A stretch of DNA of 64,000 nucleotides from Clostridium felsineum DSM 794 (GTDB taxonomy: Bacteria; Bacillota; Clostridia; Clostridiales; Clostridiaceae). The stretch spans positions 4,216,001 to 4,280,000 of the forward strand of contig NZ_CP096980.1 in assembly GCF_002006355.2 (NCBI RefSeq), written 5' to 3'. This document shows, piece after piece, positions 9,275 through 18,226 of this stretch (position 1 is its first letter; each line of letters starts with the position of its first letter). The translations under genes were made by a program, and so were the position numbers. The notes beneath the pieces are model-generated. The model was not told the DNA's origin. It made no database searches and saw nothing but the letters and a program-made list of their open reading frames with translations.

Positions 9275-12200
9275 TTATATATTCATTATTTTAAAACTAT
9301 ATTCCAAATCCTTTTCTGAATCAATTAAGAATTCTTCTAAAACTGGTGCTCCCCAGCTGTCGTCTCCTCCAACTCCCATTTGCTTTCCTATTATATTTAC
9401 ATTAGTAAAATTAACTCTCGGCAAATCTTCTCTATGAAGAGCATTTTCAAGCTCCATGTTATTATAAGGGAGTACGCTAAACTCAAAAGGCTTTTTATCA
9501 TAGACAAATTTAAGTCCTTCACCCTTTTCATTTTTAATAGTTATCCACCTAGTGCCTGTTCTATTTCCACATTCTTGTGGCACTAAATATCTTGATAGAT
9601 TATCCATTGGTGTACTTTCATATACTCCAAGCTTTGCACCTTCACATCTATCAATATAATTTTCTTCAGGTCCCATACCATACCAACTAAAATGATTAAA
9701 TTCAGCTAACAATCTAAAATTCATACCTAGAACTGGAAGCTCTGGTAAACCCTTAACTCCATTGTATTTTACATTTACATTTATAATTCCGTCCTCCGAA
9801 ACTTCATAATCTACATTAACCTTAGCCATTGGAACTGTTGGCAATTCATAAACATAATGTAATACAATTTTATTTTCACACTCTTCCATTGAAAAATCTG
9901 CACACTTTTGTCCCATGGTAGCTGCAAACCATTGACTGCATCTAAAGTCATGCTTGTTTCCTCTATCATTGTCTGTAGTTGCTCTCCAATAAAAAGTTTT
10001 TGGTGTTCTTGTTATGAATTCCTTATTGCTATATCTTAAAGAAACAATTCCACCTTCTTGTTTAGAGAATATAACTTTGAAATCTTCTCCGTGAACACCT
10101 ATGTTTACATCTCCATGAACGACCTTTATATTCCTTTTGTTATTTTTTAATATTCTACTACAAGGGTTATTTAAAACAGTTTGACCAAAAGCAACTTCGT
10201 GTCCTTTATTTGCCCAAGGTGTATCCTCTGATAACAATAATGAAACCGTAACTGTAACTTCGCTTAAATCTTTAAAATCTTCAATTGGAAGTTTAATATA
10301 TTTTTCTTCTTCTGGCTCTACAGCTACCTTTAACTTGCCTTCTTGTAATAACTTATTTTCATTTTTAATTACATAATATAAATCATATTTATTTATATTA
10401 ACAAAAAGATTTTTATTTTTTATAGTTACTCCGCTTCTATCTGGAGTTAATTTCACGTTTTGATACAAATATTTAACTTCTTGAACCTTAGGAGATTTAG
10501 TTCTATCTGCATATAGTATTCCATTACCTGAAAAATTATAGTCTGTAGGTCTATCTGTAAAGTCTCCCCCATAAGCTAAAACCTCTTCTCCATTTGGAAG
10601 TGTTCTTGCTAAGGCTTGATCGCTATAATCCCAAATAAATCCACCTTGATACATTAAATATTTATCTTCAAGTTCTGTATATTTCATCATCCCACCAGTA
10701 GAATTTCCCATGGAATGCATATATTCACAGCTGATATATGGCTTCTTTGGATCATTATCTAAGTATTCCTCTATTTCCTTTGCCTTGGCATACATTCTAC
10801 TTTCCATATCGCTGGTAGCCTCATATTCTCTGTTCCAAAATACTCCTTCATAATGAACTAAACGTGAAGAATCCCTTTTTCTAAAATACTCTGACATATT
10901 GTATATATCTTCACCTGCATAAGATTCATTACCACAGGACCATATAAGAATTGATGGATGATTTTTGTCACGTTCAAGCATTGAAGAAGCACGATCCAAA
11001 ATAACCTTTTGCCACTCTTTAAGACTTCCTGGAATATTCCAAGACGGCTCACATTTCCCCATCTTTTGCCATGATCCATGACTTTCTAAATTAGTTTCAT
11101 CTATTAAATAAATACCATATTCATCACAAAGTTTGTACCATAAGCTTTGATTTGGATAATGTGAAGTTCTAACAGCATTGATATTATGTTGTTTTAAAAA
11201 TTTAATATCAAAGAGCATATCTGCTTTGGTAATTGAGCGACCACGTCTACAATTAAACTCATGTCTATTTACTCCTCTAAAGACAATTCTCTTTCCATTA
11301 AGCAACATTACTTTATCTTTCATTTCAAAATGTCTAAAGCCTATTTTTTGAGTTGTTACTTCAACTAAAGTTCCATCTTTTTTCTTTACCAAAATATAAA
11401 AATCATATAAATTAGGAACCTCAGCACTCCATAACTTAACATTTTGTACATCTAAAGTTAACGTTAATTCGTTTGAGCTTAATTCTTTTTTAGTAGTAGC
11501 TATTTTATTTCCCTTTTTATCTTCTAAATATGCTTCTATAACGTTTTCATTGCCTCCAAGTATTTTAATTTCTGCATTTAATTTTGCACTTCTGTAATCC
11601 TCAGATAAATCTGTCTTTACAAATATATCATTTATATGAGTTTCTGGAATTGCATATAAATACACCTCTCTAAATATACCTGAAAATCTCCAAAAATCCT
11701 GATCTTCTATCCAACTTGCGCTACTTCTTTTATAAACTTCAACTGCAAGCTTATTTTGTCCATCTTTTAAATAATCTGTAATATCAAATTCTGATGGAGT
11801 AAAGGTATCTTCACTATATCCTACAAATTCACCATTTACCCATACATAAAATGCGGTTTCAACACCTTGGAAGGAAATAAAAGTCTTTTTATTCTTTAAT
11901 TCCTCTTTAACCTCAAAATATTTTACATAACTGCCTACAGGGTTATAAGTTTTTGAAATATGAGGTGGTCTTAATTCATCATGCCCCTCCCAAGGATACA
12001 TTGTATTAATATATTGACGTTTATCATAACCTTGAAGTTGAATATGTCCTGGCACTTCAATATAATCAAAACCACTTATATCAAAATCGTTTTCATAAAA
12101 GTTCTCTATTCTTAAAGATGGGTTTTCACTATAGGAGAATCTCCATTTACCATTTAAACTTTGCTTAAGTGGCATATTATCTTCTAGTTTAGTTTCTTCC

Positions 12201-12301
12201 ATACTTTCATAAAAGTAGTGATCTGAATGTGCATCTATTCTATTTACTCTAAATACTTCTGGATTTTCAAGCCAATCTAATGACGGTTTTATATTATTCA
12301 T
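9275..12301 (-). CDS. lacZ: Beta-galactosidase, GH2 (LacZ type)
   Basis: A 1008-residue GH2 enzyme hydrolysing terminal beta-galactosides such as lactose; cytoplasmic, no signal peptide. The domain order is the classic five-domain LacZ one: sugar-binding (SFQGVETAFYVWVNGEFVGYSED), two Ig-like domains, TIM barrel, and the C-terminal small-chain domain. The acid/base E459 (IWSCGNES) and nucleophile E526 (ISCEYMHSMGN) are present. The start at 12301 is set by GGAGGAG 5 bases upstream; the frame extends to 12325 without such support. The length matches E. coli LacZ. No LacI-type repressor or permease adjoins it, so it appears to be a single-gene unit closed by a strong terminator. Confidence 0.95.
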   Translation of the reverse strand: MNNIKPSLDWLENPEVFRVNRIDAHSDHYFYESMEETKLEDNMPLKQSLNGKWRFSYSENPSLRIENFYENDFDISGFDYIEVPGHIQLQGYDKRQYINTMYPWEGHDELRPPHISKTYNPVGSYVKYFEVKEELKNKKTFISFQGVETAFYVWVNGEFVGYSEDTFTPSEFDITDYLKDGQNKLAVEVYKRSSASWIEDQDFWRFSGIFREVYLYAIPETHINDIFVKTDLSEDYRSAKLNAEIKILGGNENVIEAYLEDKKGNKIATTKKELSSNELTLTLDVQNVKLWSAEVPNLYDFYILVKKKDGTLVEVTTQKIGFRHFEMKDKVMLLNGKRIVFRGVNRHEFNCRRGRSITKADMLFDIKFLKQHNINAVRTSHYPNQSLWYKLCDEYGIYLIDETNLESHGSWQKMGKCEPSWNIPGSLKEWQKVILDRASSMLERDKNHPSILIWSCGNESYAGEDIYNMSEYFRKRDSSRLVHYEGVFWNREYEATSDMESRMYAKAKEIEEYLDNDPKKPYISCEYMHSMGNSTGGMMKYTELEDKYLMYQGGFIWDYSDQALARTLPNGEEVLAYGGDFTDRPTDYNFSGNGILYADRTKSPKVQEVKYLYQNVKLTPDRSGVTIKNKNLFVNINKYDLYYVIKNENKLLQEGKLKVAVEPEEEKYIKLPIEDFKDLSEVTVTVSLLLSEDTPWANKGHEVAFGQTVLNNPCSRILKNNKRNIKVVHGDVNIGVHGEDFKVIFSKQEGGIVSLRYSNKEFITRTPKTFYWRATTDNDRGNKHDFRCSQWFAATMGQKCADFSMEECENKIVLHYVYELPTVPMAKVNVDYEVSEDGIINVNVKYNGVKGLPELPVLGMNFRLLAEFNHFSWYGMGPEENYIDRCEGAKLGVYESTPMDNLSRYLVPQECGNRTGTRWITIKNEKGEGLKFVYDKKPFEFSVLPYNNMELENALHREDLPRVNFTNVNIIGKQMGVGGDDSWGAPVLEEFLIDSEKDLEYSFKIMNI

Positions 12302-12395
12302 TTTGCTCCTCCATTTCATTACCAAAATTTATTAGTTAATATATCTTTAAAATTTATGAAAACTTCCTCTATTTAGCATATACATAAATATAAAA

Positions 12396-12587
12396 TTAAT
12401 CAATATCCATATATTCCATTCTTATAAATTCACCTTGTCCAAGTGGCGTATCCTTTTTATAAGTTTCCTTTAACTTAAATCCTGCTTTTTTGTAACATTT
12501 AACTGCTCTCTCATTGAAGGCTCTTACTTCCAAAACAATTAATTTATTGGGGTATACTTTTTTACACTGATTTTTAACTATTTTCAT
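12396..12587 (-). pseudogene. C-terminal fragment of a GNAT acetyltransferase
   Basis: A 63-residue frame whose sequence (VLEVRAFNERAVKCYKKAGFK, then EFIRMEYMDID) is the last third of a RimI/RimJ-type N-acetyltransferase. The acetyl-CoA binding motif A and everything before it are missing, against about 150-170 residues normally. Its ATG overlaps the last codons of the upstream coiled-coil gene. Most likely a remnant left after a deletion that fused its tail to the neighbouring gene. An expressed mini-protein cannot be excluded, but it could not bind acetyl-CoA in the usual way. Confidence 0.65.
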
Positions 12588-13035
12588 TGTTATTATATAC
12601 TGTAACTCTAATCTTAATATCTGGTATATCTTCTTCTAACACTTCTATAAAGCCAATTGGTGTCTTATCAAATTTAATTAACTTTTTATTACCTTCTTCA
12701 CTTTCAAGTACCATACCATATAATAAATTTTTTTCAATAACATTAAGCATTTGCTCTTTTTTACTTAATATTATATCAGACTTTATTTTTGATAATTCAT
12801 TTAATATTAAATTTAAATTTTTTATTCTATCTTCCATTTCCATTTTCACAGGTCGTAATGCTTTTTCAATATCTTGCAATTTACCTTTTAAACTACTAAT
12901 TTCATCAATAGTCTCTTTATTCTCTGTTCTACCTTTCTTAACCTCTTCAATCTCTATCTTTGCTTTGTTTATTAATCCTATGATGTCGCTCTGCCCAATG
13001 CTTACTAATTCTACACTTTTATTTTTATCTTTCAA
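12574..13035 (-). CDS. Coiled-coil protein of unknown function
   Basis: A 153-residue protein I do not recognise. Residues of about 20-105 are strongly heptad-like and charged (two long helices separated near residue 60); residues 110-150 look beta-rich. There is no signal peptide or membrane segment. It starts with TTG, supported by GAGGTG 5 bases upstream. The stop overlaps the acetyltransferase fragment. Length and codon use look like a genuine gene, but confidence is limited. Confidence 0.55.
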   Translation of the reverse strand: MKDKNKSVELVSIGQSDIIGLINKAKIEIEEVKKGRTENKETIDEISSLKGKLQDIEKALRPVKMEMEDRIKNLNLILNELSKIKSDIILSKKEQMLNVIEKNLLYGMVLESEEGNKKLIKFDKTPIGFIEVLEEDIPDIKIRVTVYNNNENS

Positions 13036-13201
13036 TAAAGCACCTCAAAATAATTGAATATATAATATCTATCTAAAAAATAGTACTATTTATAGTTAAT
13101 CAACAAGCATTTATATAATTTATCGTGCATTAAATCTTTGCATAATAAAAGATTTATAAGGAAAAACTTATCATGTATAAAAACATGAGGAGTGATAAAG
13201 A

Positions 13202-15121
13202 ATGTCTGAAAAAATACTAGAAAAGTTCAAGGGTAGAGTGAGCTATCACGATTCCGTTGAAGAAATGCTCAAAAGAATTCGTGAAGATGGCATGTCTAAC
13301 GCATTTGACAGATATGTTTCTCAAGAGAAAATTCGCTGTAAATTCTGTCTGGAGGGTTTAAGCTGCCAACTTTGCTCTAACGGTCCTTGCAGAATTAGTG
13401 AAAAAACAGGTCAAGAAAAAGGAGTATGTGGAATTGGTCCTGATGCTATGGCAATGAGGAACTTTCTTCTTAAAAATATAATGGGTGCAGGTACATACAG
13501 TCATCATGCTTACGAAGCTTTTCGAACTTTAAAAGCTACTGCTGAAGGAAAAACACCATTTAAAATTACTGATGTAGATAAACTTAAATATATGTGCGAG
13601 AAGGTTAAAATAGACACAAATCAGGAAATAAATGACATGGCAATAGAGCTAGCAGTTCTACTTGAAGATCAACAGCATATTGGAAATAGCGAACAAAACC
13701 TTATGGTTGAAGCTTTTGCGCCAAAAAAGAGAAAAGAACTTTGGAAAAAGCTTGACATTTCTCCTGCTGGAACAATTCATGAGGAACAAAATTGTGTAGC
13801 TAGCTGTTTAACTAACGTAGATGGAAGTCATGTATCATTGGCTATGAAAGCTCTTAGACTAGGAATTGCTACAATATATAATACACAAATAGGTCTAGAA
13901 ATGGTTCAAGATATTCTATTTGGAACACCAAAGCCTCACGAAGCAAATATGGATTTGGGAATTATGGATCCAGATTATATTAATATCGTATTTAATGGTC
14001 ATCAACCTTGGCCTGGCGCTGCAACAATATTAAAGGCTAGAACAAAAGAAGTTCAAGATATGGCTAAAAAAGCTGGCGCTAAAGGACTTAGAATTGTAGG
14101 TTCAATAGAAACTGGTCAGGAATTATTACAAAGATTTGAAATGGACGATGTATTTGTAGGTCATATGGGAAATTGGCTTTCTATAGAACCACTATTAGCT
14201 ACTGGTACTGTTGATGTCTTTGCCATGGAAGAAAACTGTTCTCCACCAGCTATAGATATGTACGCTGAAAAATATCAAATAACTCTAGTTGCTGTAAGCA
14301 CTATTATTGATTTGCCTGGATGTAAATACAAAATCCCATATGATCCTGCTGAAGTAGATAAGATGGCAGATAAATTAATTGAACTTGGCATAGAGAACTT
14401 TAAACAAAGAAAAGCAAAAAATATAGTTGCAAAGGTTCCCGCAAAAACGCAAAAGGCTATTACAGGCTTTTCCACAGAAGCTGTATTAGGTGCACTTGGC
14501 AACAAGCTTGATCCATTAGTAGATGTACTATCAGCTGGAAAAATCAAAGGTGTTGTAGCCTTAGCCAACTGTTCAACTTTAAGAAATGGTCCACAGGATA
14601 CAATGACTATAGGTCTCACTAAAGAACTAATAAAGAGAGACATTCTCGTTGTTGCTGGTGGCTGCGGAAATCATGCACTAGAAGTTGCAGGACTTTGTAC
14701 ACTTGAAGCCGCCAATGAAATGGCAGGTGAAGGCTTGAAGGAAGTTTGCAACCTACTAAAGATTCCACCAGTTTTAAGCTTTGGAACTTGTACCGACACC
14801 GGAAGAATATCAATGCTTGTAACTGCTCTTGCTGACCATTTAAATGTAGATGTATCAGATCTTCCAATTGCAGTAACCGCACCAGAGTGGATGGAACAAA
14901 AGGCAACAATAGACGGAATTTTTGCTTTAGCTTATGGTGCTTATACTCATTTATCACCTACACCTTTCATGACTGGTGCTCCTCAATTAGTAGAACTATT
15001 GACAAAAAAGGCAGAAGATTTAGTCGGTGGTAAGATTGCCCTTGGTGATGATCCTGAAGAAGTAGCTAAAAATATCGAAGCACATATTATTAATAAAAGA
15101 AAAGGCTTAGGCTTAAGCTAG
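13202..15121 (+). CDS. cooS: Anaerobic CO dehydrogenase (CooS) homologue with altered metal ligands
   Basis: A 639-residue member of the Ni-CO dehydrogenase / hybrid-cluster superfamily, of normal CooS length. CO dehydrogenases oxidise CO to CO2 on a Ni-Fe-S C-cluster, with B and D iron-sulfur clusters wiring electrons through a homodimer. Aligned by eye with the C. hydrogenoformans enzyme from memory: B-cluster cysteines C55, C58, C63, C76 are kept; the D-cluster shows C46 with C49, and Ser54 where the second Cys usually is; C-cluster counterparts H267, C346, C457, C488, C530 and catalytic K567 are kept, but the Cys295 counterpart is E303 (GSIETGQE). Glu at that place recalls hybrid-cluster protein. 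No cooF, cooC or acetyl-CoA synthase gene is adjacent. GAGGAG precedes the ATG. Family sure, CO oxidation doubtful. Confidence 0.85.
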   Translation: MSEKILEKFKGRVSYHDSVEEMLKRIREDGMSNAFDRYVSQEKIRCKFCLEGLSCQLCSNGPCRISEKTGQEKGVCGIGPDAMAMRNFLLKNIMGAGTYSHHAYEAFRTLKATAEGKTPFKITDVDKLKYMCEKVKIDTNQEINDMAIELAVLLEDQQHIGNSEQNLMVEAFAPKKRKELWKKLDISPAGTIHEEQNCVASCLTNVDGSHVSLAMKALRLGIATIYNTQIGLEMVQDILFGTPKPHEANMDLGIMDPDYINIVFNGHQPWPGAATILKARTKEVQDMAKKAGAKGLRIVGSIETGQELLQRFEMDDVFVGHMGNWLSIEPLLATGTVDVFAMEENCSPPAIDMYAEKYQITLVAVSTIIDLPGCKYKIPYDPAEVDKMADKLIELGIENFKQRKAKNIVAKVPAKTQKAITGFSTEAVLGALGNKLDPLVDVLSAGKIKGVVALANCSTLRNGPQDTMTIGLTKELIKRDILVVAGGCGNHALEVAGLCTLEAANEMAGEGLKEVCNLLKIPPVLSFGTCTDTGRISMLVTALADHLNVDVSDLPIAVTAPEWMEQKATIDGIFALAYGAYTHLSPTPFMTGAPQLVELLTKKAEDLVGGKIALGDDPEEVAKNIEAHIINKRKGLGLS

Positions 15122-15152
15122 TATTAATAACCACATTTTTCATTAAATCAAA

Positions 15153-15198
15153 AGCGATTGCAGAAGTGTCAATACTTACTGATACTTCTGCAATCGCT
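15153..15198. terminator. Hairpin terminator between convergent genes
   Basis: A near-perfect 19-bp inverted repeat (15153-15171 with 15180-15198; one G-T pair) separates the cooS-like gene from the convergent acetyltransferase. T runs are weak on both sides, but the stem is very strong. Confidence 0.75.
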
Positions 15199-15222
15199 AC
15201 CCTTATTTATAAGCTCTTATGA

Positions 15223-15795
15223 TTACTTTTCCTCTATATTCTTGATTACTTTAGCCGGAACTCCTGCAACAATAACATTTTCCGGAACATCTTTTGTAAC
15301 TACAGACCCAGCCGCAACAATTGATCCATTTCCAATGCAAACTCCAGGTACCACTGTGGCATTAGAGCCTATCCAAACATTTTTGCCAATCTTTATAGGC
15401 GCAGGAACCATACTTCCCCTATTATTGGGATTAAAATCATGATTCAAAGTTGCAAGCACTACATTATGCCCAACTAATACGTTATCATCTATGTAAATCC
15501 CACCTTGATCCTGAAATTTACATCCAGCATTTATAAACACATTTTTTCCAACTGTGATATTTTTTCCGCAGTCTGTATAAAAAGGCGGAAATAATCCAAA
15601 ACTATTGTCTACAGGCCTACCTATAATTTTACAAAATATATTTCTTACCTCTTCTGGTGTATGGTACGTATTATTCAGTTCTACTGTTAATTTAAGCGCT
15701 TCTTGAGATAAAAAATGCATAAACCTATGAACTTCTGAATCATTCTTTATTTCTTTTCCAGTATTTAAGATTTTCAAACATTCTTTTAAATTCAT
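15223..15795 (-). CDS. Sugar O-acetyltransferase, LacA/Maa/NodL type
   Basis: A 190-residue acetyltransferase using acetyl-CoA to acetylate a sugar hydroxyl (maltose, galactoside or similar). The N-terminal helical Mac domain (residues 5-60) is followed by hexapeptide repeats forming a left-handed beta-helix (NITVGKNVFINAGCKF, IYIDDNVLVGHNVVL, IKIGKNVWIGSNATV). The catalytic His is H119 (TLNHDF). The usual family end VTKDVP..VAGVPAKVI is complete. Single-gene unit. A role beside LacZ is possible, but nothing in the DNA links the two. Confidence 0.9.
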   Translation of the reverse strand: MNLKECLKILNTGKEIKNDSEVHRFMHFLSQEALKLTVELNNTYHTPEEVRNIFCKIIGRPVDNSFGLFPPFYTDCGKNITVGKNVFINAGCKFQDQGGIYIDDNVLVGHNVVLATLNHDFNPNNRGSMVPAPIKIGKNVWIGSNATVVPGVCIGNGSIVAAGSVVTKDVPENVIVAGVPAKVIKNIEEK

Positions 15796-15940
15796 TTATT
15801 CATACCTCTACTTTGATTGTATTTAATTAAACTTATATTTAAATCATACACCTTAAAGTTAACTTTAAATCAATAGTTCATAGATATAAAATCTATAGTA
15901 AATAAAATTTTTAAAATCAAAGTTATACCTTATAAATAGT

Positions 15941-15974
15941 AATAAAAATTCCCTCAAAACATAGTCTGAGGGAA
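15941..15974 (-). terminator. Terminator of the radical SAM gene
   Basis: TTCCCTCA (15949-15956) pairs with TGAGGGAA (15967-15974); the minus strand continues with a TTTTTATT run. It lies about 95 bp past the stop of the radical SAM gene. The rest of 15796-16069 holds nothing else I can identify. Confidence 0.75.
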
Positions 15975-16069
15975 AATACAAACATACTATATAGTTTTAT
16001 AAAAACAAAAATCCTTCATGATACTCAACTTCCGTAACACCTTAACAAATCAAAAACTATAATAATTCC

Positions 16070-17194
16070 TTAAAAAAGCATCTTACCTGGTTTATATCCA
16101 TCAGGTAATTCTTCTTCAGTCAAAAATTCAAAATTATCATCACGTAGTATTGGTAAAAATGCTTCATATGGAATTCTAGAAAACTCACAGCCATAATCAC
16201 TAGCACCAAACCATTTTCCCTCTTTGTCACTTAAATTTAAGTTTCTCGCAAATTTTGTATGATTTGAACAATCATGAACTGCTAAATCCCAATTCTCTTC
16301 ATCTGCTATTTTCATAAATTTCAAAGTTAATTCTCTGCTCCAAATAGGAGATATATAACCTTGTCTAGCAATATACATATTTTCTCCAGCATAATTACCT
16401 ATGTTGTTCTCGTTTAAATGTAATTCTGCACAATTGATAAAATCAAGATTTGTAGCTAATATTGCTTTCTTTTTTTCGAAAAATCCTTTAAAAAGCTCTG
16501 GAGTCATTGGAGTTTCAATACCTACATTTTTAATATATTTTTTTGCTATTTTAATATTTTCAATAACTCTATCTGAACAATTAGAAGCACCTAAGTTGAA
16601 ACGTATTTCATCAAGACCAGCTTCACCTAATGCTTTTAAAGTTTCTTCCGTAGCTAAAGTTCCATTAGTATATAGATGTTGATGAATACCTGCTTCACTG
16701 AATTTTTTCATAACAGAATAATATTTTTCTATCTCCATAAATGGCTCTAAATAAACGTAGGAAATACCTGTAGGCTTGTTATGTATAGAAAGAAGTAAAT
16801 CTATATCCTTCTCGTAGAATTTTGTACCTCCAATTTCCCACATACCTTCACCAATTGGTGCAATATCATCTAGTTCTCCATAATTATAACAGAACTTACA
16901 GTTAAGATTACATTTATTTGTTTTTCTAATTGCACTCAGCCCAGTTCCTAAAAGGCATGAACGACATCCTTTTGCAAATTTTTCTTCGTTTCCCACAAAA
17001 AATGTTCTATTCTCTACAGTCTTTAATCCCTTAATTTCTGACATTAGCTTTTCATTTCTATGATCAATTGCTGCCTCAATTTGAGCAAAGGTAGCGTAGA
17101 TGATTTCTTGTTGTTTTATCATAACTTGTTCATCTTCTGGTAGTATTGCAAAAAATTCAAACCATTTTAATGCATCTTTCTTTGAAATTTTCAT
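16070..17194 (-). CDS. Radical SAM protein of unknown substrate
   Basis: A 374-residue radical SAM enzyme. The cluster motif C-N-L-N-C-K-F-C sits at residues 95-102 (C95, C99, C102), followed by a TIM-barrel-like region (GISYVYLEPFMEIEKYY; HLYTNGTLA; IRFNLGAS). An extra C77-x2-C80 just before the motif, and further cysteines late in the chain (VHDCSNH, DYGCEF), could hold a second cluster or zinc, but there is no full SPASM pattern. GGTGGAGG precedes the ATG. It stands alone, with no precursor peptide or partner gene recognisable beside it. Family certain, reaction unknown. Confidence 0.8.
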   Translation of the reverse strand: MKISKKDALKWFEFFAILPEDEQVMIKQQEIIYATFAQIEAAIDHRNEKLMSEIKGLKTVENRTFFVGNEEKFAKGCRSCLLGTGLSAIRKTNKCNLNCKFCYNYGELDDIAPIGEGMWEIGGTKFYEKDIDLLLSIHNKPTGISYVYLEPFMEIEKYYSVMKKFSEAGIHQHLYTNGTLATEETLKALGEAGLDEIRFNLGASNCSDRVIENIKIAKKYIKNVGIETPMTPELFKGFFEKKKAILATNLDFINCAELHLNENNIGNYAGENMYIARQGYISPIWSRELTLKFMKIADEENWDLAVHDCSNHTKFARNLNLSDKEGKWFGASDYGCEFSRIPYEAFLPILRDDNFEFLTEEELPDGYKPGKMLF

Positions 17195-17410
17195 TATTTA
17201 TTATCCTCCACCTAATTAAGCTTCTTTAAATAATACTTTTTTTAAGCTTATATTGTTTTGAGCTACTTATGGCTAACTATTAGCTCACTAGAGAACAGTA
17301 TATCACATATAACCAAAATTTTTAAATATTCTTTTGTTCCCATAACTATCCTCCAATTTAACATTCTATTTTTCCACATGAGTAATTTAAAATATCACCC
17401 AGTGCTTTTC

Positions 17411-17836
17411 CTATATCCTCTGATATACTGACTGATTTTTTTCAATTTCTGTAGGCACTTCTGAATCATTCATATTAATTCTTATTAAATTAGTAAAAGG
17501 ATAATTATAAGTTATATTTTCAAATAGATATCTTATAATTCCAGGTGTATTATGTCCTATTCCTAGCTCTAACAGTACAAGCTTTTTATCTTTTGCTTTT
17601 CTAACAAATTCTTCATACTTAGCTACATTAAAAAAATGTGATTTTTGTACAAAAGTATCATCTACACGAAGGTTAGCAACTAAAAACTCACCACATTTAG
17701 GGCATCTTGGGATGTCTTCTTCCTTAATTTTCAAAGAGTTTCCCATATTATTAATCATTCTATCTATCATTGCTTTATTATTATAAACATCTTCAGTACA
17801 AGGTTTTGAACATGGAATATATACTTTATCAAACTA
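17411..17836 (-). pseudogene. 5'-truncated sirtuin (Sir2-family) gene
   Basis: From an in-frame TAG at 17834-17836 the frame reads 21 codons into the ATG at 17770 and on for 119 residues. It contains the sirtuin zinc site as two Cys pairs (CSKPC just upstream of the ATG, CPKC just after it), then the family block LVANLRVDDTFV and a C-terminal half-Rossmann part (LVLLELGIGHNTPGIIRYLFE). The NAD-binding first half is absent. The homology running upstream of the only ATG argues for a beheaded gene rather than a short real one. Neighbouring DNA is also decayed. Confidence 0.7.
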
Positions 17837-17860
17837 ACTTCATCTAGTTATTTCTTTTTT

Positions 17861-17910
17861 GGCTGAACTTCCTTAACTTCATATCCAAGTTCATTTAATA
17901 TTCCTAAATT
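17861..17910 (-). pseudogene. Remnant of the 3' end of an RlmD/TrmA-type methyltransferase gene
   Basis: 49 bp here match 39595-39643, inside the end of the intact rRNA methyltransferase gene, at 47 of 49 positions and in the same orientation. On the minus strand it encodes the family's GILNELGYEVKEVQP tail. Homology stops abruptly on both sides. Confidence 0.75.
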
Positions 17911-18226
17911 CCTAGCCAAACCCTGCAAATAGATCTAATATGTTAAGTCTATATTAAAAGCCCGTATATTTTTCTTCATAGTTTTTCATTTTTAGTCTAC
18001 ATTTAAATTTTGTATGATCCCTAGTTTAGTGATATAATTACATATTGTCATTATATTAACCATTAGTATTTACAAATAGAAAAACTCCAGCATTAACCTA
18101 TCATTAAAAGATCAACCAATCAACGATAGGAATACAGCAGTATGCTAGAGCTTAATAAAAATTTATCTTTTAGTATACCGTGTTAATTTAATGACCAAAT
18201 AAAAAATGTAAAGTGAGAATCATAAA
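17911..18226. other. Non-coding stretch with a two-tier inverted repeat
   Basis: No gene is visible. At 18085-18093 and 18142-18150 a 9-bp arm pair (one mismatch) encloses a second perfect 6-bp pair at 18097-18102 and 18125-18130. The structure lies about 75 bp upstream of the 139-residue gene and could be part of its leader. Confidence 0.4.

Noticed and set aside
12587..13057. Plus-strand 156-codon frame opposite the coiled-coil gene
   Set aside because: Composition (Ser/Leu/Ile/Phe-rich) is typical of the antisense of a Lys/Glu-rich coiled coil; the minus-strand frame has the better start signal.
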